Below, one piece after another: positions 25,758 to 35,000 of a DNA stretch of 64,000 bases. The stretch spans positions 6,634,001-6,698,000 of the forward strand of contig NZ_JADOTY010000001.1 of NCBI RefSeq assembly GCF_015751785.1, given 5' to 3'. The notes beneath the pieces are model-generated. The model ran no database searches. It was not told where the DNA came from and saw only the letters and a list, made by a program, of their open reading frames with translations. Position 1 is the stretch's first letter; each line of letters opens with the position of its first letter. A program made the translations under genes and the position numbers. This DNA comes from Micromonospora vinacea. Lineage in GTDB: Bacteria; Actinomycetota; Actinomycetes; Mycobacteriales; Micromonosporaceae.

Positions 25758-27170
25758 ATGAGAGTGCTCGCGCCCCTGCGCCGGGGACCGGACGTGCCCG
25801 CCCGGCGGGTCGACGCCGACCTCGTGGTGCTCGGCGTCGAGGTGGCGTTGGTCGCCGCTGCGGTGGCGGTGGGCGTGCTGCTCAACGCGCGCGGTGTCGG
25901 TCTACACGCCGACGCCGCGCCGCTCTACGCCAGCTGGCGTCCGCACCTGGGTTGGGGTACCCCGGCCGCGCTGCTGGTCGCCACCGGGGTGATCGGCTGG
26001 GGTGTCCAGTGGGCCCGGACCGCCGGGTGGGGCCGGCTGCTGGTCGCGGCCTACCTCGCGGCGGTGGCGTGGACGATGTCGTTGGCGCTGGTGGACGGCT
26101 GGTCGGCCGGTTTCACCCGGCGACTCACCCCGCAGGCCGAATATTTGCACGAGGTGCCCCGAGTCACCGACATCACGGCCATGCTGGCCGGCTTCAGCGC
26201 CCGGATCCTCGATTTCCAGCCGCACGCGTGGTCCACCCACACCGCCGGCCATCCACCGGGGCCGCTGCTGCTCTTCGTCGGGTTGGACCGGATCGGTCTC
26301 GGCGGCCCCACCGTCGCCGCCCTGGCCTGCGTGCTGGTGGGAGCGACAGTCACCGTGTCGGTGCCGGTGACGCTGCGGGCCCTCGGCGCGGAGGAAGCCG
26401 CCCGCCAGGTGCTGCCGTTTCTGGTGCTGCTGCCCGGCGCGATCTGGGTGGGAGTCTCGGCCGACGGCATCTTCGCCGGTGTGGTCGCGGCGGGGCTGGC
26501 CCTGTTGGCGGTGCGGGGACTGGCCGCCGCCGCGGTCGGGGGCCTGTTGCTCGGCTTCGCCCTCTACCTGTCATACGGCCTCGTACTGGTCGGCGTCCTC
26601 GCCCTGGCGGTGGTGGCACTGCGACCGCGGGACCGGTGGCCGGCGGTGCTCGCCGCACTGGCCGGTGCCGGTGCGGTGGTTGCCACCTTCACGTTGGCCG
26701 GTTTCTGGTGGCTGGACGGCTACCACCTGGTGGTTGAGCGGTATCACCAGGGCTGGGCCGCGGAGCGCCCGTACGGCTATTGGGTGTGGGCGAACGTGGC
26801 GGCGCTTCTGCTCTGTGCGGGCCCGGCGCTCGGGCCGGCGCTGCTCCGGACCGCGCACGCGTCGATCGGTCCGGCTCGGACCGTTGCGAGGCGATGGCGC
26901 TGTCCTGACCGCGCCCCGGTGATCGCCTGGTTTGACGCCCTGCGGGGAGCCGGGCCCACGATGCTGCTGCCGCTGGTCGCCGTGCTGGCGGTCGTCGTGG
27001 CTGATCTGTCCGGGCTGAGCAAGGCGGAGGTGGAACGGATCTGGTTACCGTTCGTGGTCTGGTTGCTGGTGGCCGCCGCCCACCTGCCGCCGGCTGCCCA
27101 ACGGCTGTGGCTGGCTGGGCAGGTGCTCACCGCTCTCGCGGTCAGTCACCTGCTCTGGACGGTGTCCTGA
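25758..27170 (+). CDS. Polytopic membrane protein, possible GT-C-type glycosyltransferase
   Basis: 470 residues with about 12 predicted TM helices (for example VVLGVEVALVAAAVAVGVLL). A luminal loop carries THTAGHPPGP and FLVLLPGAIWVGVSADGIFAG follows, reminiscent of polyprenyl-phosphate-sugar-using GT-C enzymes, but the N-terminal DxD-like catalytic motif is not clear. It lies between two glycan genes, which supports sugar transfer at the membrane. Function remains a guess; integral membrane topology is secure. Confidence 0.7.
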   Translation: MRVLAPLRRGPDVPARRVDADLVVLGVEVALVAAAVAVGVLLNARGVGLHADAAPLYASWRPHLGWGTPAALLVATGVIGWGVQWARTAGWGRLLVAAYLAAVAWTMSLALVDGWSAGFTRRLTPQAEYLHEVPRVTDITAMLAGFSARILDFQPHAWSTHTAGHPPGPLLLFVGLDRIGLGGPTVAALACVLVGATVTVSVPVTLRALGAEEAARQVLPFLVLLPGAIWVGVSADGIFAGVVAAGLALLAVRGLAAAAVGGLLLGFALYLSYGLVLVGVLALAVVALRPRDRWPAVLAALAGAGAVVATFTLAGFWWLDGYHLVVERYHQGWAAERPYGYWVWANVAALLLCAGPALGPALLRTAHASIGPARTVARRWRCPDRAPVIAWFDALRGAGPTMLLPLVAVLAVVVADLSGLSKAEVERIWLPFVVWLLVAAAHLPPAAQRLWLAGQVLTALAVSHLLWTVS

Positions 27171-27195
27171 TCCGGCGGTAGGTGGTGCGAGAGTC

Positions 27196-28257
27196 TCAGG
27201 CGGTGAGGGCGGCCGCTTCCCGTAGCGGATCGGTGGCGAAGGCGGCCACCCCCTCGGCGAACCCGACCCGGGCGGTGTAGCCGAGCAGTTCCGCCGCCCG
27301 CCGGGGGTCGGCGACCACGTGTCGGACGTCGGCCGCCCGGCCACCACCGGCGATCTGCGGCGCCGGCCCAGCCATCGCCTCAGCGAGGGCAACGGCCAAC
27401 TCACCCACCGTGTGCGGCTCGCCCGAACAGACGTTGACCGGCACGAGGCCCAGCGGTGGCGAGGCGGTCAACGCCAGCAGGTTGGCCCTGGCGACGTCGG
27501 TGACGTGGACGAAGTCGCGGCGCTGCCGGCCGTCCTCCAACACCCTCGGCGGCAGACCCTCCGCCAGCGCGGACCGAAAAATCGAGGCCACACCCGCGTA
27601 CGGGGTGTCCCGGGGCATCCGCGGGCCGTAGACGTTGTGGTAGCGCAGCGCCCAGACGCTTCCGCCGGTCTGCCGCGCCCACGCTGCGGCCAGGTGTTCC
27701 TGGGCAAGCTTCGTGGCCGCGTACGTGCTTCGCGGCTCGAGTAGCGCGTCCTCGGGCACCAGAGCTGGCGAGAGGGTGCCGGCGCAGTCCGGGCAGGTTG
27801 GCTCGTACCGGCCGGCGGCCAGATCGGCGATGCTGCGGGAGGCGGGCCGCACGGTGCCGTGCGTCGCGCAGACGTACCGACCCTCGCCGTAGACGACCAT
27901 CGAGCTGGCCAGCACCAGCCGGGTCACACCGGCGCGGTGCATCGCGGCGAGCAGCACCACTGTGGCGTAGTCGTTGTGGCTGACGTAGTCGGGGGCGTCG
28001 GACGGGTCCAGCCCGTGTCCCACCATCGCCGCCTGGTGACACACCGCGTCCACACCGGGAAGAAGCCGGTCCAGCAGCGGGGCGTCGCGGACGTCACCGA
28101 CCACCGGGGCGTGCCGCCGGGACCACTCGGGGATGTCCCTGCCGTGTGCCTGAGGCAGCAGCGCGTCGAGCGCCACCAGGTCGTGGCCCTCGGCGACGAG
28201 CAGGTCGGCGATCTGCGATCCGATGAAACCGGCCGCGCCGGTGAGCAGTACCCGCAT
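27196..28257 (-). CDS. NAD-dependent sugar epimerase/dehydratase, dTDP-L-rhamnose 4-epimerase-like
   Basis: 353 residues, extended SDR. It starts MRVLLTGAAGFIGSQIADLL (Rossmann GxxGxxG), has the catalytic Y-x-x-x-K in STYAATKLAQEH and Ser in LASSMVVYGEG. Between them is an insertion with CATHG and CPDC, a small Cys/His cluster that occurs in some dTDP-L-rhamnose 4-epimerase-like enzymes. It should convert an NDP-sugar, presumably the donor for the GT2 or membrane transferase. Convergent with the membrane protein gene and divergent from the oxidoreductase unit. Confidence 0.87.
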   Translation of the reverse strand: MRVLLTGAAGFIGSQIADLLVAEGHDLVALDALLPQAHGRDIPEWSRRHAPVVGDVRDAPLLDRLLPGVDAVCHQAAMVGHGLDPSDAPDYVSHNDYATVVLLAAMHRAGVTRLVLASSMVVYGEGRYVCATHGTVRPASRSIADLAAGRYEPTCPDCAGTLSPALVPEDALLEPRSTYAATKLAQEHLAAAWARQTGGSVWALRYHNVYGPRMPRDTPYAGVASIFRSALAEGLPPRVLEDGRQRRDFVHVTDVARANLLALTASPPLGLVPVNVCSGEPHTVGELAVALAEAMAGPAPQIAGGGRAADVRHVVADPRRAAELLGYTARVGFAEGVAAFATDPLREAAALTA

Positions 28258-28333
28258 CCCGGTGACCGTAGACGGCACTCGGCCCGAGCGAGGCCGGATC
28301 GCCCGCCTGCCAGACGATCGGTATCCCGGTATG

Positions 28334-28364
28334 CCCAAATTTGGGGGCCAGTGACGTCTAGCGT
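28334..28364 (+). promoter_or_regulatory. Palindrome CCCAAATTTGGG and TAGCGT -10 box of the oxidoreductase unit
   Basis: A perfect 12-bp palindrome (28334-28345) lies just upstream of TAGCGT (28359-28364), which is 8 nt before the ATG. The palindrome sits where a repressor would block the -35 region. It also faces the divergent epimerase gene. Confidence 0.45.
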
Positions 28365-28372
28365 CCCGGGGT

Positions 28373-29740
28373 ATGGGTGTGACGGACCGGCAAACGGGAT
28401 TCCCCCAGCGGTGGTGGCGTGCCCTGGAACGACACCCCCCACCGGTCCCCGGTCTGACCGGGGACCGCTGGCGTAGCCCGCTGCGGGGTCCATGGCTCAC
28501 CGCCGTGTACGGCGCCGTGCTCCTCGTCGGGCTGCCGCTGGTGATCATCACCGGGCTGCTCGACTACGCCGCCTACGGCCCCCAGTTCGATCAGGCCCTA
28601 CCCCGCGAGGTGGGCTGGTTACGGCTGCCGCCGTTCGACTGGCCGACTCGACCGTCGTGGCTGTTCCGGGTCACCCAGGGCCTGCACGTGACGCTCGGCA
28701 TCATCCTGATCCCCGTGGTGCTGGCGAAGCTCTGGTCGGTGATCCCGAAGCTCTTCAGCTGGCCGCCGGCCCGCTCCCTGGCCCAGGTGCTGGAGCGGCT
28801 GTCCCTGCTGCTGCTGGTCGGCGGCATCCTCTTCGAGATCGCGACCGGCCTGCTCAACATCCAGTACGCATACCTGTTCGGCTTCGACTTCTACACCGCG
28901 CACTACTTCGGCGCCTGGGTCTTCATCGCAGCGTTCGTGGCACACGTGACACTGAAGCTTCCCCGGATGGTCAGCGCACTCCGATCCCGGCCGGCCCTGC
29001 GGGACCGCCGCCGACCGGGGCAGCGCGAACCACTGCGGGCCGAGTTGCGTACCCCGCTGGCCGCGACCCGGCCCGAGCCACCCGATCCGGACGACCTGGT
29101 GGCCACCGCACCCGGCGCACCGACGATGAGCCGTCGCGGCGCGATTGCCCTGGTCGGTGGCCTCTCCGTGCTGCTCGGCGCCCTCACGATCGGGCAGACC
29201 CTCGACGGCCGCTGGCGCCGCACCGCACTGCTGCTACCGCGCGGACGTGAGCCCGGCACCGGACCGAACGGCTTCCCGATCAACCGCACCGCCGCCGCGG
29301 CAGGCATTCAACCGGACGAGGTGGGGCAACGATGGCGGTTGACCGTGCGGGGCGGCGACCGCCTCGTCACCCTCGACCGTCCCCGCCTGCTGGCCATGGG
29401 TCAGCACACCGCCCGCCTGCCGATCGCCTGCGTGGAGGGGTGGTCGACGCGACAGACCTGGTCAGGTGTACGGCTGCGCGACCTCGCCACCCTGGTCGGT
29501 GTGGACGACCCGGCGTCGGCGCAGATCCGGTCACTGGAGAGGGCCGGGTTGTTCAACCAGGCGATCCTCCAGGCCAATCAGGTGCTCGACGCCGACTCTC
29601 TGCTCGCTCTGCGGGTCAACGGCGTCGATCTTTCGGCCGACCACGGCTTTCCGGCCCGGGTGATCGTCCCCGCCCTGCCCGGCGTGCACTGCACGAAGTG
29701 GGTCGCCGAGATCACCTTCCGGACCGGTGCCGATGGATAA
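28373..29740 (+). CDS. Membrane cytochrome b-like / molybdopterin-dependent oxidoreductase fusion
   Basis: 455 residues. The N-terminal ~220 residues have four or five TM helices with histidines (GLHVTLGI, DFYTAHYFGAW, AFVAHVTLK) like cytochrome b561 domains. A linker with one more TM segment (IALVGGLSVLLGALTIG) leads to a sulfite-oxidase-type molybdopterin domain with the Mo-ligand Cys in IACVEGWSTRQTWSGV and a closing VIPALPGVHCTKWVAEI. It probably transfers electrons between the quinone pool and an extracytoplasmic substrate. First gene of a plus-strand unit with a membrane protein and MtnP. Leaderless start likely. Confidence 0.85.
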   Translation: MGVTDRQTGFPQRWWRALERHPPPVPGLTGDRWRSPLRGPWLTAVYGAVLLVGLPLVIITGLLDYAAYGPQFDQALPREVGWLRLPPFDWPTRPSWLFRVTQGLHVTLGIILIPVVLAKLWSVIPKLFSWPPARSLAQVLERLSLLLLVGGILFEIATGLLNIQYAYLFGFDFYTAHYFGAWVFIAAFVAHVTLKLPRMVSALRSRPALRDRRRPGQREPLRAELRTPLAATRPEPPDPDDLVATAPGAPTMSRRGAIALVGGLSVLLGALTIGQTLDGRWRRTALLLPRGREPGTGPNGFPINRTAAAAGIQPDEVGQRWRLTVRGGDRLVTLDRPRLLAMGQHTARLPIACVEGWSTRQTWSGVRLRDLATLVGVDDPASAQIRSLERAGLFNQAILQANQVLDADSLLALRVNGVDLSADHGFPARVIVPALPGVHCTKWVAEITFRTGADG

Positions 29741-30272
29741 GCCCATCCTCCGATTCCGGGCGACCTACGGATCGTCCCTGCAGCACCTGATCGTCATGAT
29801 CGCCTGCTTCACCCTCACCGGCTGGGTCGCGCTCCGAATCGCCGAGGAGGCCACTGCTGGGCGAATGCTGCTCTGGTTCGTCGGGGCGGCCGTCGCCCAC
29901 GACCTCGTCCTCTTTCCGATCTACGCGTCGGCCGACCGGGTGCTGCGCGGTGCACTCGGGCGCTCCGGCGGAGAGGGCCTGCCACCGGCTGTACACCACC
30001 CGATGCCGGCTCGCGCCGGGCAGGCACCGCTCCGGCCCTCCCTCCTGAACCACGTCCGGGTGCCTGCGCTCGCCACCGGGCTGCTGTTCCTGGTGTATCT
30101 CCCCGGAATCCTGCGGCAGGGCCGGGAAACCTATCTCGCGGCCACCGGTCAGAACCAGCAGCCGTACCTGGCCCGCTGGCTGGCACTCACCGCCGCGCTG
30201 TTCCTGGTCAGCGGCGTTTGGTACCTCGTGCGGCAGATCCGCTGGCGACGGGTCGATGGTTCGGAGCGTTGA
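29727..30272 (+). CDS. Small integral membrane protein of the oxidoreductase unit
   Basis: 181 residues with four predicted TM helices (LIVMIACFTLTGWVAL, MLLWFVGAAVAHDLVLF, VPALATGLLFLVYLPGI, LALTAALFLVSGVWYLV). The GTG start overlaps the preceding stop by 14 nt; an ATG two codons later is also possible. I do not recognise the family. Coupling to the molybdopterin enzyme suggests an accessory or quinone-interacting subunit. Confidence 0.72.
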   Translation: MPMDKPILRFRATYGSSLQHLIVMIACFTLTGWVALRIAEEATAGRMLLWFVGAAVAHDLVLFPIYASADRVLRGALGRSGGEGLPPAVHHPMPARAGQAPLRPSLLNHVRVPALATGLLFLVYLPGILRQGRETYLAATGQNQQPYLARWLALTAALFLVSGVWYLVRQIRWRRVDGSER

Positions 30273-30312
30273 ACAGGCGACTCCCCGTCGTTGTCCCAAG
30301 GAAGGCACAAGC

Positions 30313-31134
30313 ATGACCAGGTCCGCTGAACTGCCCCAGGCCGAAGTGGGGGTGATCGGTGGCAGTGGCCTCTACCAACTGGTCGACGGTGGTACGGCGG
30401 TCGAGGTCTCCACACCGTACGGCCCGCCGTCCGACCCGGTCACCGTCGGACGCGTCGGTGGCCGTACCGTGGCGTTCCTGCCACGGCACGGCGCCGACCA
30501 CCGGTTTCCCCCGCACCGGATCAACTACCGGGCCAACCTCTGGGCACTGCGCGCGCTCGGGGTACGCCAGATTCTCGCACCGTGCGCCGTCGGATCGCTC
30601 AGCACGGAACTGGTCCCCGGGGCGCTCGTCCTCCCCGACCAGATGGTCGACAGGACCAGCGGACGAGCCTGCACCTACTTCGACGACGGTGCGGTCCACA
30701 CGTCGTTCGCCGACCCGTACTGCCCCAACGGGCGCGCGACCGTCGCCGCCGCCGCCCGCGAGATCGGGTTCGAACCTGTCGTCGGCGCCACGATGGTGGT
30801 GGTGGAAGGCCCACGCTTCTCCACCCGAGCGGAGTCACAGTGGTACGCCCACCAGGGCTGGCAGGTGATCAACATGACCGGGCACCCAGAGGCGATCCTC
30901 GCTCGTGAGCTGCAGCTGTGCTACACCCCCATCGCCCTGGTCACCGACCTTGACGCCGGGGTCGATGCGACCGACTCGGTCGGCCACGCAGAGGTGCTGC
31001 GCATCTTCGCCGCGAACGTCGAGCGACTACGCGAGGTGCTCCACCGGGCGGTTCCGGCGTTGCCGCCCGACTCCTTCGGCTGCGCCTGCGCCCGCGGCCA
31101 CGAGGGTGTGCCGCTCCCGATCACCCTGCCCTGA
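30313..31134 (+). CDS. mtnP: 5'-methylthioadenosine phosphorylase (MTAP/PNP family)
   Basis: 273 residues. VGVIGGSGLYQL, the phosphate-binding PRHGADHRFPPHRINYRANLW and the substrate-site VINMTGHPEAILARELQLCYTPIALVTDLDAG are all diagnostic for MTAP/PNP. The enzyme splits MTA (or a related 5'-modified nucleoside) into adenine and a ribose-1-phosphate. The ATG is 7 nt after AAGGAAGG. It ends the oxidoreductase unit rather than joining a methionine-salvage cluster, so its substrate may be pathway-specific. The C-terminus keeps the CACARGHEG pair of Cys. Confidence 0.92.
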   Translation: MTRSAELPQAEVGVIGGSGLYQLVDGGTAVEVSTPYGPPSDPVTVGRVGGRTVAFLPRHGADHRFPPHRINYRANLWALRALGVRQILAPCAVGSLSTELVPGALVLPDQMVDRTSGRACTYFDDGAVHTSFADPYCPNGRATVAAAAREIGFEPVVGATMVVVEGPRFSTRAESQWYAHQGWQVINMTGHPEAILARELQLCYTPIALVTDLDAGVDATDSVGHAEVLRIFAANVERLREVLHRAVPALPPDSFGCACARGHEGVPLPITLP

Positions 31135-31253
31135 CGCGCCGCCGGTCGGCTGGGTGGCGTCGCGTTCCGGGTCATCAGCCGATCGGATGTTCGAAGGCGG
31201 CGATCGGCTATTTCCATGTGCGACGGACACCCTGCGACGCCTAGGAAGGAGGC

Positions 31254-31973
31254 ATGACCAACGAGGTGACCGTTCCCCTGCTGCCGTGCGCGTCCATCGA
31301 CGACATCGAAACCTTCTACGGAGTTCTCGGTTTCCGCACCACGTACAAGCAACGCAAGCCCAACGCGTGCGTGGGGGTGCAGCGGGAAGACCTGCACCTG
31401 CAGTTCTTCGAGATCGCCGGATTCGACCCGGAGCAGTCCTACGGCTCCTGTCTCGTCATCACCGCGGACATCGAGGGACTACATCGGGCCTTCGTAGCCG
31501 GCATGCGCGCCGCGTACGGCAAGGTACTGGTGTCCGGGACGCCGCGGATGACCCGGCCCAGGGCGCGGAAGAACGCCGACGGGTTGGGCGGATTCAGCGT
31601 CATCGACCCGGGCGGCAACTGGATCCGCGTCTTTCGGGACGCCACCACCGCGCCCATGCCGGCCGCCACGCCTGCCGGGCGGCTGGCCAAGGCCCTGGCG
31701 AATGCCGTCGTGCAGGCCGATTCCAGGGGAAACGCCGGACAGGCAGTTCGGATCCTCGACAGCGCGTTGGCCCGACCGCAAGCCGACGACGACCCGGTCG
31801 AGCAGGTGGAGGTCCTGGTGTACCGCGCCGAACTCGCGATGGTGCTGCACGATCCACAGACTGCGACCGAGCTGCTGGCCCGCGCCCAGTCCGTCACGCT
31901 CACGAAAGACGAGTCCGAAAGGGCGGCACCCGCGTTCGACAACGCCGCCGAACTCGCAGCGGCGCTGCGGTGA
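31254..31973 (+). CDS. VOC (glyoxalase/bleomycin-resistance) protein with helical C-terminal extension
   Basis: 239 residues. Residues 1-125 are a vicinal-oxygen-chelate domain (SIDDIETFYGVLGFRTTYK; FSVIDPGGNWIRVFR). The remaining ~110 residues are alpha-helical, with two TPR-like helix pairs (RLAKALANAVVQADSRGN, AELAMVLHDPQTATELLARAQ). VOC proteins bind metals or sequester drugs; the extension could mediate protein contacts. ATG with AAGGAGG directly upstream. Single gene, no obvious operon partner. Confidence 0.83.
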   Translation: MTNEVTVPLLPCASIDDIETFYGVLGFRTTYKQRKPNACVGVQREDLHLQFFEIAGFDPEQSYGSCLVITADIEGLHRAFVAGMRAAYGKVLVSGTPRMTRPRARKNADGLGGFSVIDPGGNWIRVFRDATTAPMPAATPAGRLAKALANAVVQADSRGNAGQAVRILDSALARPQADDDPVEQVEVLVYRAELAMVLHDPQTATELLARAQSVTLTKDESERAAPAFDNAAELAAALR

Positions 31974-32048
31974 CTCATCATTCGAACGCCTCCGCCATCT
32001 CGGCATGAACAGTCGCCGCACGTCGAGGACGGCGGCCGGTGAGGCCAC

Positions 32049-32054
32049 TACCAT
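32049..32054 (+). promoter_or_regulatory. -10 box of a leaderless promoter (TACCAT-N6-GTG)
   Basis: TACCAT ends 6 nt before the GTG of the following long gene, which has no ribosome site. Confidence 0.4.
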
Positions 32055-32060
32055 GCGAGC

Positions 32061-35000
32061 GTGGCTCACGTTGCCCATGTCCGCCGGCCGTACCCGCTGC
32101 TCGTCGCCGCGGTCGTCCTGTTGGCGCTCGGCGCGACCATGGCCTGGGGGGTCGGCGACACGCTGGGGCTGAGCCACGCCCCCGCCGCCGTGCCGCGCGA
32201 GGACGTTGTCGCCGCGCCGGCGCGGACGCCCGCACCGGTCCCGCCGTTGGCGTCCCTCGTCGTGTCCGACGAGCCGCGCGTCAGGAAGGCCGCAGCCGCC
32301 GTCGCCGACGCTGTCGTCTTCCGCGGCCTGCCCCGGCCGGTGCTCGTCCCGGCCGCGCCGAGCCCGGCCAGGTCCGCGACGGCCACGCCGGGCACCGGCA
32401 CGGCCCGCGTCGCGACCCTGGACCTGTCGACGGTGAGCACGCTGCGGGCGAGCGTGCTGGCGGCCCTCGGCGGGACGCCCGAGTCGTACCGGCTCGACGT
32501 GCGCGGCGCTGAGCTGGCCGTCCAGGGCGGCGACGTCGCGGGCGTGGCAGCCGGGATGTACCGGTTGGCCGACCGGATCCGCTCCGGCGCCGAGGTGCTC
32601 CCCGCGGCGGACGCCGGTCGGGTGGTCACGCCCCGGCTCGGCCTGCGGCTGACCGATGCGGGCTCGGTGGGGCGCGAGCCCGACCCGGCCGTCTTCGCCG
32701 CCGGCGACGACTATGGCCTGAACACCGACGTGGTCGGGTCGGCGGTGCTGCCTCGCGCGCCGTGGGTGGACGCTGACGCGGTGGCCCGCATCGACGCGCA
32801 GTTTCGGCAGTTCGTCGACCACTCGGTGGCTCAGGGATTCAACGGAATCGTCGTGCCCGGCTTCCTGGAGTACGTCACGTTCGGAAAGGTTGGCGACGGG
32901 CGCGCGGTCTACCCGCCCGGCGACCCGCACGTCGACCGCGCACGGGCGATGGTCGCGGCGTTCGGCCCCGTCTTCCGGTACGCCGAGGACATGGGCGTGC
33001 GGGTCTTCCTGCTGACCGACATGCTCGCGGTGTCGCCCCCGCTGGAGGCGTACCTGACGCGGACCGTCGGCGGCCTCGACGTGGCCGACCCTCGGCTGTG
33101 GGCGGTCTACCAGGCCGGTCTGGCCGAGCTGTTCGAGAGCATGCCGTTCGTCGACGGCCTGATGGTCCGCGTCGGCGAGGGCGGCGAGGTGTACGCCGGC
33201 GCCGGCTGGGACTACTCGTCAAGGCTCGCGGTCACCATGGAGACGTCGGTGCGCGCGATGCTGCGGGCGCTGCTGGACACCGCGGGCCGAGCCGGGAAGG
33301 AAATCATCTTCCGCACCTGGACGGTGGGCGTCGGTGCCGTCGGCGACCTGCACACCAACCCGGTGTCGTACGCGCAGGTCCTCGACGGGCTCGACGACCC
33401 TCACCTGATCGTGTCCACCAAGTACACCCTGGGCGATTTCTACAGCCATCTACCGCTGAACACCACACTGCTGGGCGGCGGGCACCGTCGCATCGTGGAG
33501 TTCCAGGCGCGGCGCGAGTTCGAGGCGTTCGGCTCGCTACCCAACGACCTGGGCCCGCTGCACCGGCAGGCGCTGCGCGCATTCCTTGCCGCCAACCCGA
33601 ACGTCGAGGGTGTCTGGAACTGGACCCAGGACGGCGGACCGCTGCGCGCCGGGCCCATGTCGCTGTACCTGCGCACCGGATTTTGGCAGCTTTACGACCT
33701 CAACACGTACGCCGTCGGCCGGCTGGCCTGGGACCCGCACGCCGACCCGGCGGAGGTCACGGCGGACTGGGCGTACCGCACGTTCTCCGGCGACCCGGCC
33801 ACTGTCGCCGCGATCGGGCAGGCCATGGCGCTGTCCCGGCAGGCGGTGACCAAGGGCCTCTACATCGGTCCGTACGCCGACCGGTCGGTGCGGGCGCTCG
33901 GGCTGGAACCGCCGCCCATGATGTGGATCTTCGAGTGGGACATCCCGACCGGCGACTCCGCGGCGCTGGACAGCATCTACGCGGTGACCGGCGGCCGCGT
34001 CGACGAGGCGATCGAGGAGGGCACGCAGGCCGTCGTGCTGGCCCGGCGCATGCGGGACCTGGTCGCCGCGACCGAACCGACGACCTGGCGGGACGCCGAA
34101 CTGCGCGGGCGCTTCACAGCGACTCTCGACTACCAGGTCGACCTGTTCGAGACGCTGGGCGCGTACCGGGCCATGGTGCTGCGGCACGCGCAGTGGCTGG
34201 ACACGGGTTCCCCGGCCGCCCACCACGACTGGCGGCTGGCCGCGGCGGCATACCACGACGCGCGCGACGCGCACCGGCAGCGCTACGGCGCCGACCTGGA
34301 CCTGCCCGCGTACAACTTCACCGCCGCCGACCTCGGCGCGCAGCGCGCCGACCGGGACCCGGCGATGGCCTGGGCGGCCCGGGCGTTGCTCGGGTCGATC
34401 CTGCTGGTGGTGCTACTCGGTCTGTACGGGCGCGGGTTCGGCGCAGCCGCCACGCGCGGATTGCTGCAAGGCGCGCTCCGGCCGTGGCGGGTCGCCGCGC
34501 TGCCGACGCCCATGACGCGGGCGGATCGGGTGTTGGTGTGGCTGGTCCCGGCCGTGGTGCTGGTGGCCAGCCGGCTCGTGTTGACCTGGTTCGCCGCGCC
34601 GGTGCACATGCTGGTCGCCCTCGGTGGGTGGGCACTGTTCGCCCTCGTCGTACGCCTCGTCGTCGGCTGGCGGGAGCCGTTCCACCTGTGGGCCGTGGTC
34701 GGCGGCGTCGCGCTGCTGCGCAGCGTGCTGCTGCTGGCGGCGCTCGCCGGGCGCGGGCCCGGCGGTTACTGGTTCGCCTTCTGGACCGCGCCGGGTCTGC
34801 GCGCGGTGTACGTCACCGTCGCGTTCGCGGCGTTCTGCTGGCTGTTCGTGGTCGTCGCCGTGGTCCTGCGGGACCGCTACGGCCTGCGCCGCCGCAGCGC
34901 CGTCGGGCTGACCCTCACCGCCGCGGGTGTGCCCCTCGGCGTGCTGTCCGCCCTGGTCTCGGTGGTGGGCCTGGAACGCGCGCTGACGGTGTGGAACGAC

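Noticed and set aside
23440..31134. A true arsenosugar biosynthesis cluster
   Set aside because: DUF2064, GT2 and a nucleoside phosphorylase fit, but ArsM and radical-SAM ArsS are not encoded in the window.
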